This document shows, in pieces, positions 56,340 to 64,000 of a stretch of 64,000 bases of DNA; position 1 is the first letter of the stretch; each line of letters starts with the position of its first letter. The notes beneath the pieces were generated by a model. That model was not told where the DNA came from. It worked only from the letters and a program-made list of their open reading frames with translations, and made no database searches. The position numbers and the translations under genes were made by a program. Source of the DNA: Pseudarthrobacter sp. NIBRBAC000502772 (lineage in GTDB: Bacteria > Actinomycetota > Actinomycetes > Actinomycetales > Micrococcaceae); assembly GCF_006517235.1 (NCBI RefSeq), contig NZ_CP041188.1:1798001-1862000 (forward strand). Reading direction: 5' to 3'.

Positions 56340-57821
56340 GTGATCCCCGAGAATACCGGCCCAGCCGCCGTCATTGTTCTGGCAGCAGGCGCCGGTACCC
56401 GGATGAAATCCCGTACCCCGAAGATCCTGCACGAAATCGGCGGCAGGTCCATGGTGGGCCACGCCCTGCTGGCAGCCCGCAGCATTAACCCCGCACGGCT
56501 GGCCTTGGTGGTCCGCCACGAGCGGGATCTCGTTGCCCGCCACCTGAACCAGCTGGACCCCGAAGCCCTGATCGTGGACCAGGACGACGTCCCCGGCACC
56601 GGCCGCGCCGTTGAAGTGGCCGTGCAGGCACTGGACGCCCAGGAGAAACTCGCAGGCACCGTCGTGGTCACTTACGGCGACGTTCCGCTCCTGACCGGCA
56701 GCCTGTTGGCCGACCTGGTGGCCACACATGAGCGGGAGGCCAATGCCGTCACCGTGCTCACCGCACTGCTGGATGATGCCACAGGCTATGGACGCATTCT
56801 CCGCGGTGATGACAGCTCCGTGACCGGCATCCGCGAGCACAAGGATGCAACGGAAACCGAACGCCTGATCCGCGAGGTCAATTCCGGGATCTACGCCTTC
56901 GACGCCGATGTCCTGCGTGACGCGCTGGTCCACATCACCACCGACAATTCGCAGAGCGAAAAGTACCTCACCGACGTGCTGGGCCTCGCGCGGCAGTCGG
57001 GCGGTCGGGTTGCCGCCGTGGTCACCGAAGACCGCTGGCAGGTGGAGGGCGCCAACGACCGTGTGCAGCTCTCCGCCCTCGGCGCGGAACTGAACCGCCG
57101 CACCGTTGAAGCCTGGATGCGCGCCGGCGTCACAGTGGTTGACCCCGCCACCACCTGGATCGATTCCACCGTCGTCCTGGATGAGGACGTCCGCATCCTG
57201 CCGAACACGCAGCTGCACGGCGCCACCACCGTGGCGAGGGACGCCGTCGTCGGCCCCGACTCCACCCTGACCGATGTTCGCATCGGCGAGGGCGCCAAGG
57301 TGACCCGCACCCACGGTTCCGGTGCCGTGATCGGCGCGGACGCCGCCGTCGGCCCTTTCACCTACCTGCGTCCCGGCACAGTGCTCGGCGACACCGGCAA
57401 GATCGGTGCGTTCTACGAAACCAAGAACGTCACCATTGGCCGCGGCTCCAAACTTTCCCACCTCGGCTACGCCGGCGACGCCGAAATCGGGGAGGACACC
57501 AACATTGGCTGCGGCAACATCACGGCCAATTACGACGGCGAGAAGAAGCACCGCACGGTGATCGGCTCGGGCGTCCGCACAGGTTCCAACACAGTCTTTG
57601 TTGCACCGGTCACCGTGGGGGACGGTGCCTACAGCGGCGCCGGCGCGGTGATCCGCAAGGACGTCCCGGCAGGGGCGCTCGTCGTGTCCGTTGCAGCGCA
57701 GCGCAACAACGAGGGCTGGGTTGTGGCCAACCGCCCCGGCTCACGCTCGGCGGAACTGGCTCAGGCCGCCGCCTCAGATTCCTCACATACCCCAGCATCG
57801 ACAGAAGAGGACCAGCGATAA
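56340..57821 (+). CDS. glmU: Bifunctional GlmU (GlcN-1-P acetyltransferase / GlcNAc-1-P uridyltransferase)
   Basis: Makes UDP-GlcNAc for peptidoglycan, 493 residues. The N-terminal uridyltransferase has VIVLAAGAGTRMKSRTPKILHEIGG and TYGDVPLL. The C-terminal left-handed beta helix has GAFYETKNVTIG and GCGNITANYDGEKKHRT for acetyl transfer, ending in a disordered tail. GTG 56340 has AAGGAG (56325-56330) at 9 nt, so the ATG at 56274 is discarded. The stop overlaps prs by one base. Confidence 0.97.
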   Translation: MIPENTGPAAVIVLAAGAGTRMKSRTPKILHEIGGRSMVGHALLAARSINPARLALVVRHERDLVARHLNQLDPEALIVDQDDVPGTGRAVEVAVQALDAQEKLAGTVVVTYGDVPLLTGSLLADLVATHEREANAVTVLTALLDDATGYGRILRGDDSSVTGIREHKDATETERLIREVNSGIYAFDADVLRDALVHITTDNSQSEKYLTDVLGLARQSGGRVAAVVTEDRWQVEGANDRVQLSALGAELNRRTVEAWMRAGVTVVDPATTWIDSTVVLDEDVRILPNTQLHGATTVARDAVVGPDSTLTDVRIGEGAKVTRTHGSGAVIGADAAVGPFTYLRPGTVLGDTGKIGAFYETKNVTIGRGSKLSHLGYAGDAEIGEDTNIGCGNITANYDGEKKHRTVIGSGVRTGSNTVFVAPVTVGDGAYSGAGAVIRKDVPAGALVVSVAAQRNNEGWVVANRPGSRSAELAQAAASDSSHTPASTEEDQR

Positions 57822-58801
57822 TGAGCGAAATTACGGCACGCGGCGAGAAGAAGCTGGTACTTGCCGCTGGGCGGGCGCACCCCGAACTGGCGCGGGAAAT
57901 CGCCAAGGAACTGGGTACCGAGCTGCTGCCCGTGGATGCCTACGACTTCGCCAACGGGGAGATTTACGTCCGCGCCGGCGAAAGCGTCCGGGGAACCGAC
58001 GCGTTCGTCATCCAGGCCCACCCGGCTCCGCTGAACAACCACCTCATGGAACAGCTGATCATGATCGATTCGCTGAAGCGGGCCTCCGCCAAGCGCATCA
58101 CCGTGGTGTCCCCGTTCTACCCGTATGCGCGGCAGGACAAGAAGGGTCGCGGACGCGAGCCGATTTCCGCCCGCCTGGTCGCGGACCTGTACAAGACCGC
58201 CGGCGCCGACCGCATCATGAGCGTTGACCTGCACACCTCGCAGATCCAGGGTTTCTTCGACGGGCCTGTGGACCACCTCATGGCCATCCCGCTCCTGGCC
58301 GATTACATCCGTACCCGCGTCGCCGCCGACAACGTCACCGTGGTGTCCCCGGACACGGGCCGCGTGCGCGTCGCGGAGCAGTGGGCCGAACGCCTGGGCG
58401 GAGCGCCGCTGGCGTTTGTGCACAAGAGCCGTGACCTCACCGTTCCCAACCAGGCCGTCTCCAAGACCGTTGTGGGCCAGATCGAGGGCCGGACCTGCGT
58501 CCTGATCGACGACATGATCGACACCGGTGGCACCATTTCCGGAGCGGTCCAGGTCCTGAAGAACGCCGGGGCGAAGGACGTCATCATCGCCGCGACGCAC
58601 GCTGTCTTCTCCGAGCCAGCGGCTCAGCGGCTCTCCGAGTCCGGCGCCCGCGAAGTGGTGGTCACCAACACGTTGCCCCTCACTGCGAATCAGCAGTTCC
58701 CGCAGCTGACGGTGCTGTCCATCGCACCGCTGATCGCCCGCGCCATCCGCGAAGTGTTCGACGACGGTTCGGTCACCAGCCTGTTCGACGGCAACGCCTG
58801 A
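57821..58801 (+). CDS. prs: Ribose-phosphate pyrophosphokinase
   Basis: Makes PRPP from ribose-5-phosphate and ATP, 326 residues. Motifs are VDLHTSQIQGFFDGPVDHL, VVSPDTGRVRVAEQWAERLGG, and the PRPP loop VLIDDMIDTGGTI. ATG 57821 follows GAGG and overlaps the glmU stop (TAATG). Translational coupling with glmU is likely. PRPP feeds the purine genes purE/purK also found in this window. Confidence 0.97.
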   Translation: MSEITARGEKKLVLAAGRAHPELAREIAKELGTELLPVDAYDFANGEIYVRAGESVRGTDAFVIQAHPAPLNNHLMEQLIMIDSLKRASAKRITVVSPFYPYARQDKKGRGREPISARLVADLYKTAGADRIMSVDLHTSQIQGFFDGPVDHLMAIPLLADYIRTRVAADNVTVVSPDTGRVRVAEQWAERLGGAPLAFVHKSRDLTVPNQAVSKTVVGQIEGRTCVLIDDMIDTGGTISGAVQVLKNAGAKDVIIAATHAVFSEPAAQRLSESGAREVVVTNTLPLTANQQFPQLTVLSIAPLIARAIREVFDDGSVTSLFDGNA

Positions 58802-59035
58802 TTTCAGCAGGGGGCTGGTGGGGACCGCCGTTTTCAGTAATCTGGCGCGGCGCTGGTAAGCTTTTCACGATACCTTGGCGAGGGAGAGCATCCGGGAAAC
58901 CGGACTGCAGGTTTCCGTTATCGACTGGGTCTGAATCTCCCTTCTGGAAGGGCCGCGTCACGGCCGCCCGGCGTTGAAGGTCGTAACAGACCTCCGCCCT
59001 TGCTGAACACCTTTTAGTCTTCCGAGGAGATACAC
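58802..59035 (+). promoter_or_regulatory. Structured 234-nt leader of rplY
   Basis: Contains several helices: GGAAACC/GGTTTCC (58895-58901 with 58910-58916) enclosed by AGGGAGA/TCTCCCT (58881-58887 with 58936-58942), a competing CCCTTC/GAAGGG (58939-58944 with 58947-58952), GGCCG/CGGCC (58951-58955 with 58961-58965) and AGGTC/GACCT (58978-58982 with 58989-58993). CGAGGAG (59023-59029) is the ribosome site. The alternative pairings suggest regulation, which is inference. Confidence 0.45.
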
Positions 59036-59626
59036 ATGTCTGAGCAGAAGCTCGCAGCAGAAGTACGCACCGAATTCGGCAAGGGCTTCGCCCGCCGCGC
59101 GCGCATGGCCAACCTGATCCCTGCCGTCATCTACGGCCACGGCGCCGAGCCGATGCACATCACGCTTCCGGCCAAGGCCACCACGCTTGCAGTCCGCAAA
59201 GCCAACGCCCTGCTGTCCCTGGACGTCAACGGCGAAGAGCACTTGGCCCTGGTCAAGGACGTCCAGCGCGACCCGATCAAGCAGATCATCGAGCACATCG
59301 ACCTGCTGACCGTCATCAAGGGCGAAAAAGTCACCGTGGACATCCCGGTTCACATCGTTGGCGAACTGGCTCCGGGCAGCGTCTTCAACCAGGAACTCAC
59401 CGTCATCTCCCTTGAGGCTGAGGCAACCCACCTGCCCACGGCCATCGAAGTCGACATCGAAGGCCGCTCCGCCGGACAGCACATCCACGCTTCCGACCTG
59501 GTCCTGCCGAAGGGTTCGGTCCTGCTGGCCGACGCCGACGCCCTGGTTGTCCACATCTCCGAGGCCACTGAGGTCTCTGAGGAAGAGGCACAGGCTGACT
59601 CCGCAGCCGCAGTCGCAGGCGAGTAA
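59036..59626 (+). CDS. rplY: 50S ribosomal protein L25 (CTC/TL5 form)
   Basis: 5S rRNA-binding protein of 196 residues, the long CTC form. The N-terminal L25 domain (AAEVRTEFGKGFARRARMANLIPAVIYGHGAEPMHI) is followed by a TL5-like beta domain (VTVDIPVHIVGELAPGS...). The C-terminus is an acidic low-complexity tail (EVSEEEAQADSAAAVAGE). ATG 59036 has a strong GAGGAGA at ~7 nt. Long structured leader upstream and a terminator downstream, so it is its own unit. Confidence 0.96.
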   Translation: MSEQKLAAEVRTEFGKGFARRARMANLIPAVIYGHGAEPMHITLPAKATTLAVRKANALLSLDVNGEEHLALVKDVQRDPIKQIIEHIDLLTVIKGEKVTVDIPVHIVGELAPGSVFNQELTVISLEAEATHLPTAIEVDIEGRSAGQHIHASDLVLPKGSVLLADADALVVHISEATEVSEEEAQADSAAAVAGE

Positions 59627-59645
59627 TAACGGCACAGTTTGATAT

Positions 59646-59674
59646 GTGGCCGGACCCTGTCGGGGTCCGGCCAC
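59646..59674 (+). terminator. Terminator of rplY
   Basis: GTGGCCGGACCC (59646-59657) pairs with GGGTCCGGCCAC (59663-59674) around a 5-nt loop, starting 20 bp after the rplY stop. A perfect 12-bp GC stem without T-run. Confidence 0.8.
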
Positions 59675-59705
59675 AGCCATGTCCGGACCACCCTAGGATT
59701 GAATA

Positions 59706-60302
59706 ATGACTGACACCTGGCTGATCGTTGGCCTCGGAAACCCCGGGGCCGAATACAAGGGCAACCGGCACAATGTCGGCCAGATGGTCCTGGACGAACT
59801 CGCGGGCCGGATGGGTGGCAAGTTCAAAACCCACAAGGCACGCGCCCAGGTGCTCGAAGGACGGCTGGGGATCGGCGGCCCCCGGGTGGTGCTGTCCAAG
59901 CCGATGAGCTACATGAATGTTTCCGGCGGCCCGGTATCGGGCCTGGCAAATTTTTACGGCATTGACCCTGACCACGTTGTCGCGGTGCACGATGAGATTG
60001 ATATTCCGTTCAACACCATAAAGCTGAAATGCGGCGGCGGTGAGGGCGGCCACAACGGTCTCAGGGACATGTCCAAGGCGCTGGCCACCAAGGATTACCT
60101 CCGGGTGCGGGTGGGCGTGGGCCGCCCTCCAGGTCGGATGGACACTGCAGACTATGTCCTGCGCGATTTTGGCACTGCAGAGCGCAAGGACCTTCCGTTC
60201 CTGCTCGATGAGGCGGCTGATGCCGTGGAGATGCTGGTCAGGGAAGGGCTGACTGCGGCCCAGCAGAAGTTCCATCCGGCCAGGTCAGACGTTCAGGAAT
60301 AA
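59706..60302 (+). CDS. pth: Peptidyl-tRNA hydrolase
   Basis: Releases tRNA from peptidyl-tRNA dropped off ribosomes, 198 residues. Motifs are VGLGNPGAEYKGNRHNVGQMV (catalytic His in RHNVG), KPMSYMNVSGGPVSGL, VVAVHDEIDIPFNTIKLKCGGGEGGHNGLRDM and RVRVGVGRPPGRMDTADYVL. ATG 59706, 32 bp after the rplY terminator. The order rplY-pth matches other actinobacteria. Confidence 0.96.
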   Translation: MTDTWLIVGLGNPGAEYKGNRHNVGQMVLDELAGRMGGKFKTHKARAQVLEGRLGIGGPRVVLSKPMSYMNVSGGPVSGLANFYGIDPDHVVAVHDEIDIPFNTIKLKCGGGEGGHNGLRDMSKALATKDYLRVRVGVGRPPGRMDTADYVLRDFGTAERKDLPFLLDEAADAVEMLVREGLTAAQQKFHPARSDVQE

Positions 60303-60379
60303 AACTTAAAACCGTCTGTCCCTGTTTACCTGTGTGTGCCAAGGGGTAGTCTTCTTCCTAAGCGGGGGAGCGATGGGGC

Positions 60380-60398
60380 TTATCCCGCTTTAGTGGGA
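60380..60398 (+). promoter_or_regulatory. Hairpin before the first LuxR regulator
   Basis: ATCCCGC-TTTA-GTGGGAT, a 7-bp stem with one G:U pair, lies about 17-34 bp upstream of the ATG at 60415 and may affect the ribosome site (GGGGACAAG). Otherwise the 112-bp gap after pth shows only a TAGTCT box near 60346. Confidence 0.35.
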
Positions 60399-60414
60399 TG
60401 TAGGGGACAAGTTC

Positions 60415-63153
60415 ATGTCAATCGAGCCACTCAGCTGGGGACGTGGGTCACCGCTCAACGACCTTGAGCTGCGCACCGACACTGCAGGCGTGTCAGAGCC
60501 GCAGCGATGGTCCGTGCCCGCACGGAGCGCCAACCTCGAAGCCGTCCGCGCCGCCCTGACCAGCCTCGACTCCCTCGGAGTCGTCATCACCGGCGGACGA
60601 GGTGTAGGTAAGTCATCCTTGGCCAGGACAGCCGTTGCCGACCTTGGCCCGGATATCTGGACGTTGCAGCTGCGCAGCGGACCGTCGTCCGGCAAAACAC
60701 CCTACGGTTGCCTGGCTTTCCTGCTGGCGCGTCTTCCCCAGGCGTACATGGGGTCGCCCACAGCCATCCTCCGCGGCATTACGTCCCTCATCAAAAGCGA
60801 TGCCGCGGGGCGCCAGTGCGTCATCACCCTGGACACCGCCGGCAGCATTGATGACATGAGCGCCGGCGTCCTGCTCAACATCCTCCTGACCGGGACCGCC
60901 CGCATGGTGGCCGTGGCACCCATGGTCAGTGATCTACCGGCCGACTTCCACTGGCTCCTCAACGACCGCCGGCTCACCGAGGTCAGGCTGGACAACCTCA
61001 ACGAGCTGCAAACCCGCCAGGTGCTGCTTTCCCTGCTGGGCCACCGCGTTTCGGCCTCCCTGGTCAGCACTTTCCACACCATGGTTGGCGGCAACCCCCT
61101 GCTCCTGAAAGCGCTTGTAACCGAGCAGCAGCATTCGGGGAACCTGGTTCTGTCGGACTCCGTCTGGACTCTTCGGGACAAGGTGGTGCTCGACGGCGCG
61201 GCCAGCCTCGACGACATCGTCCGGTCCCAGTGGACCCGGAAGTCTCCGGAGGAACGGGATGTCATTGAGATGCTCTCGTGCGCCCGCAGCGTGGAACTGT
61301 CCAGGCTGACCAAAGTGTACGGTGCCGGCGTGGTGGCGGACATGGAAGATTCGGGCCTGCTGGAGATCGATTCCTCGGACAACCGATGGGTTTCACTGCG
61401 TGAAAAGTACCTCGGCGACGTTGTCCGCTCCTGGCTCAGCATCACTCGGCGAAGGGAACTGCGGAGCCTGCTCCTGGGCGGCAAGGAACCTGACCCTGCC
61501 ACGATGACGATGGAAGAACTGATGGCGTTCGGCGCCTGGACCCAGGAATGCGAGGCCGAGCTGAGTCCGGCCATGGCGCTTGCCGCCGCCGAAGCCGCAG
61601 TACAGCTCTTTGACCCCCATTTTGCGCTCAAATATGCCGACACGCTGAAGCGGAATGACCCTCAATGGGTGCCTGCCCAGCGGCAGAAAGCCGCAGCGTA
61701 CCTGCTCATGGACCTCCCGGTGCAGGCCATGGCAGCACTGGACGATATTTCCCAGCCGCAGCTGGACAACCTGGACGTTGAGGAGTTCGCCCGGGTGGTC
61801 GAGGCAAAATCCCGGGTCATGGTCTGGCTCCCCGAACACACCGCCCGGGTGCCGGCGCTGCTGCAGACGGCACGGAAGCGGCTGGGCGTGGAGCCAGGAA
61901 TCGCGAAGGGCTGGCCGGATCCGCTGGCTGCTGCGGCCAACCGGATCAGCCTCAGCGAATTCGAGTACCAGGCTTTTGTGGGAGACTACGCCTCCGCCTT
62001 GCCGGCACTGGAAGCCGCTGCGGACCCCGGGCAGAATCCGGACACCTGGTTCAGGATGAACTCAGCGGTGATCCTCATGAGCGCCCTGTCCATGGCCGGG
62101 CGGGAAATGGACGCCCTGAGCCTGATGAGGCAGCTGGGCGGGCAGATCTCGGACGCCGCCGAGATCGTGGGGCTGCGCGAGAGGTTCGCCGGCCGGGCGT
62201 ACAACGTGCTCCTGATGGCAGGGCAATGGCGCCGGTGCATCGACCTCCTGGATCCGCCTTCCGCGCGCGAGTTCCACCGGCTCCCTTACCGGAGCGCCGC
62301 CGCGGAGCTAGCGGCCGGCATCGCCTACGTGTATTCGGGCCGCGGCGCCGTTGCCCTTGATTCGCTGCTCTCGGCCGCTGCACAGCTGGAACTGCGGCCC
62401 GTCCAGAGCCTGCTCCGCGCCGCCTACGCCGCCATCGCCTTCGCGTATGCGCAGATCGGCAATGCCGGGCAGTCCCGGCAGTATCTTGACCGGCTGCAGC
62501 GGACGGCAGGTGTCGCTGACCATGCCACCCGGAGCCGCACGGAATTCTGCGCTGATATGGCCGCCCGATGGCTGGGAGACAATGACGCAGCCACCCGCCT
62601 CAAGCAGTCAGCCCGCCGTGACATCGCAGCAGGCAGGTTCACCCTGGCCGGGATCAGCCTGCTCGGCGCCACGGTCAACGGCACGGAAGCGGACTTCCGG
62701 CTGATGGAACAAGTGGCCGGGCAACGCCAGGGCCCCTTGGCGGAAATTTCGCGACTTGTCGCCGTGGGCAGCCGCACCCACGACGCCAAAACGTTGCTTG
62801 CCGGCGGGGAACTGGCGGCCACCCTGGAACTGGATGCCGTTGAGGCCCGGTGCATGGCGCTGGCCGTTGACTACGCCCGGCAGGCCGGTGATTCGGTTTC
62901 CGCCAGGACTGCACAGGCCCGACTGGACATCCTCGCAGCCACCGTGGCAAGCCTGCCGATCGTGCCGAGCAGCGGCAGCCCGCTGCTGACCGCCAGGGAG
63001 AGGCAGATCGCGCGGCTGGCCGGCCGGGGCGCGTCCAACCGCGATATCGCCGTGGAGATGGGCGTGTCCGTGCGCACAGTGGAAGGCCACCTTTACCAGG
63101 TCTTTACCAAGCTCGGAGTTACATCCAGGGGTGATCTGACTGGACTCGTCTAA
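60415..63153 (+). CDS. Large ATP-binding LuxR family transcriptional regulator
   Basis: A 912-residue STAND-type (LAL-like) regulator. The N-terminal NTPase has Walker A VVITGGRGVGKSSLARTAV (~57-74) and Walker B-like QCVITLDTAGSIDD. A long helical-repeat, TPR-like middle (~330-830) follows. The C-terminal LuxR HTH is LLTARERQIARLAGRGASNRDIAVEMGVSVRTVEGHLYQVFTKLGVTSRGDLTGL (shown to mark residues ~858-912). An inducer is expected to bind the middle region; none can be named. It overlaps a second regulator of the same kind by 14 bp. Confidence 0.93.
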   Translation: MSIEPLSWGRGSPLNDLELRTDTAGVSEPQRWSVPARSANLEAVRAALTSLDSLGVVITGGRGVGKSSLARTAVADLGPDIWTLQLRSGPSSGKTPYGCLAFLLARLPQAYMGSPTAILRGITSLIKSDAAGRQCVITLDTAGSIDDMSAGVLLNILLTGTARMVAVAPMVSDLPADFHWLLNDRRLTEVRLDNLNELQTRQVLLSLLGHRVSASLVSTFHTMVGGNPLLLKALVTEQQHSGNLVLSDSVWTLRDKVVLDGAASLDDIVRSQWTRKSPEERDVIEMLSCARSVELSRLTKVYGAGVVADMEDSGLLEIDSSDNRWVSLREKYLGDVVRSWLSITRRRELRSLLLGGKEPDPATMTMEELMAFGAWTQECEAELSPAMALAAAEAAVQLFDPHFALKYADTLKRNDPQWVPAQRQKAAAYLLMDLPVQAMAALDDISQPQLDNLDVEEFARVVEAKSRVMVWLPEHTARVPALLQTARKRLGVEPGIAKGWPDPLAAAANRISLSEFEYQAFVGDYASALPALEAAADPGQNPDTWFRMNSAVILMSALSMAGREMDALSLMRQLGGQISDAAEIVGLRERFAGRAYNVLLMAGQWRRCIDLLDPPSAREFHRLPYRSAAAELAAGIAYVYSGRGAVALDSLLSAAAQLELRPVQSLLRAAYAAIAFAYAQIGNAGQSRQYLDRLQRTAGVADHATRSRTEFCADMAARWLGDNDAATRLKQSARRDIAAGRFTLAGISLLGATVNGTEADFRLMEQVAGQRQGPLAEISRLVAVGSRTHDAKTLLAGGELAATLELDAVEARCMALAVDYARQAGDSVSARTAQARLDILAATVASLPIVPSSGSPLLTARERQIARLAGRGASNRDIAVEMGVSVRTVEGHLYQVFTKLGVTSRGDLTGLV

Positions 63154-64000
63154 CGGCCACGCTGCCAAACAGGGAACGCAATATCGACTGCTCACGGGCC
63201 GGCGTGAGCCGCTGGACCGGATCTGCAACATCATTCGCAGCCGGACGAGCCAGGCCGTGTTCCTCATGGCGGGCCCGGGCATCGGGAAGTCAACGCTGAC
63301 CGAGGCCATCACCGAGCGGCTTTCGCAGGAGATGATCATTGTCCAGATCCATGGAAGTTCGTCGCTGTCCGGCGTTCCCTTTGGAGTTTTGGCACCCTAC
63401 ACGGCGGAGCTGACGGCCGAAGACTCCGTGTCTTCGGTGGCTGTGCTGCGGTCCGTGTGGAGGTACTTTGAGAAGCTGAAAGCCGGCAAGGATACCCCGT
63501 TGCTTCTGATGATGGATGACGCCCATCACCTGGACGAGGCAACGGCCAGCATCGTCGCCGACATGATCTCCGCTGGCTGGGCCACAGTGCTTGCTGCCGG
63601 CAGGCCGCGGCCCGGGCTGCCCCAGCCGCTCGCTCAGCTTTGGTATGACGGCCTGGCGGACCGTGTGGATCTCCGACCCATGAACCGGGAGCAGGTCGAG
63701 GAAGTCCTCTCCCACGCACTTGATGGAACAATCCCCTCCGGAACCATTGACACAATCTGGAGCGCGTCCGGCGGAAATCCGCGGATTCTTGATGCCTTGC
63801 TGCATGATGCCGCAGAGCGGGGCGAACTCGCAAAGCGGAACGGGATCTGGATGCTGCTGGGCCCGTTGCCTGCCGACGGACCCAGACTCGCCGAGGTGGT
63901 GGTAAAGGACATGCTCCGCCGCAGCCCGGAAGAGCAGGAAGTCCTGAAACTTGTCGCCCTCGCCGGGCCCGTGAGCCGGAAGGTGATCGAGGATATTTTT
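63140..64000 (+). CDS. Second ATP-binding LuxR-type regulator, 5' part (3' end outside window)
   Basis: Open frame of 287 codons running off the right edge. The N-terminal NTPase has FLMAGPGIGKSTLTEAI (Walker A, ~residues 40-56) and TPLLLMMDDAHHLDEATA (Walker B with DDAHHLD), then winged-helix-like sequence (SASGGNPRILDALLHDAAERGEL). The paralogous upstream gene suggests a LuxR HTH at the unseen C-terminus (inference). No ATG, GTG or TTG occurs before GTG 63257, inside the P-loop strand. The frame is closed by TGA at 63137, so the start is most likely CTG 63140, with AGGGG (63127-63131) upstream and a 14-bp overlap with the first gene. Confidence 0.82.
   Translation, partial: MDSSNGHAAKQGTQYRLLTGRREPLDRICNIIRSRTSQAVFLMAGPGIGKSTLTEAITERLSQEMIIVQIHGSSSLSGVPFGVLAPYTAELTAEDSVSSVAVLRSVWRYFEKLKAGKDTPLLLMMDDAHHLDEATASIVADMISAGWATVLAAGRPRPGLPQPLAQLWYDGLADRVDLRPMNREQVEEVLSHALDGTIPSGTIDTIWSASGGNPRILDALLHDAAERGELAKRNGIWMLLGPLPADGPRLAEVVVKDMLRRSPEEQEVLKLVALAGPVSRKVIEDIF

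Overview
The window looks like a chromosomal segment of a high-GC actinobacterium, most likely of the Arthrobacter/Pseudarthrobacter group (Micrococcaceae). The evidence is very high G+C, frequent GTG starts with short or no leaders, and marker genes: mycothiol S-conjugate amidase (Mca), a WhiB regulator, an RpfB-type resuscitation factor, WhiB-linked DUF3499/DUF5719 genes, an LCP protein, protein O-mannosyltransferase and an L,D-transpeptidase. No rRNA, prophage, CRISPR array or intact insertion sequence is visible. Most of the window is core genome. From memory, gene order echoes three Mycobacterium tuberculosis neighbourhoods: greA-DUF4307-mca-trhA-prenyltransferase-phoH-fum-glpX (1-16 kb), LCP-TIGR03089-whiB2-purE/purK-manA (17-31 kb), and pmt/rsmI-tatD-rpfB-ksgA-ispE-glmU-prs-rplY-pth (39-60 kb).

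Layout. 1-7 kb: 3' end of threonine ammonia-lyase, rhomboid protease, greA, DUF4307 protein, mca with a small membrane partner, TrhA/hemolysin III, cis-prenyltransferase and a PIN-PhoH ATPase. 7-12 kb: a hairpin-rich intergenic island, a GNAT acetyltransferase, a protein of unknown function, a short prepilin peptidase, and a tetR-MFS efflux operon with a palindromic operator. 12-16 kb: DUF4245-carbonic anhydrase-fumC, divergent from glpX. 16-23 kb: a DUF559/AbiEi-like pseudogene, then purK-purE-LCP-manA-femAB on the minus strand (purine and cell-envelope genes). 23-33 kb: gtrA, a TIGR03089 protein, whiB, a 1110-residue glycosyltransferase, DUF5719, a metallopeptidase-like protein, DUF3499, Trm112 and ahcY. 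33-41 kb: L,D-transpeptidase, RDD and SpoIIM-like membrane proteins, a TIGR01906 membrane protein, a truncated acyl-CoA ligase and the divergent pmt/rsmI pair. 41-54 kb: a succinate-semialdehyde dehydrogenase, a MoxR-DUF58-transglutaminase operon, tatD, rpfB, rsmA-ispE and an ABC-F ATPase. 55-60 kb: tetR, tRNA-Gln, glmU-prs, rplY, pth. 60-64 kb: two tandem, overlapping ATP-binding LuxR-type regulators, the second cut by the window edge.

The most unusual signal is a 95-nt dispersed element present three times (7191-7285, 54931-55025 inverted, 55241-55335). All copies are collinear without gaps and lie between convergent genes. They keep invariant internal-loop sequence, while six paired columns change together to preserve base pairing. 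This pattern suggests a conserved structured RNA or a palindromic mobile element. A second hairpin repeat family (core GGACACTTG) occurs at 9526, 16218 and 16908 and supplies the last codons and stop of two neighbouring reading frames. Other points of interest are the acyl-CoA ligase lacking its C-terminal domain, the metallopeptidase-like protein without HExxH, a probable CTG start in the second LuxR gene, a perfect CRP-type site at 24269, and a structured leader before rplY with mutually exclusive helices.
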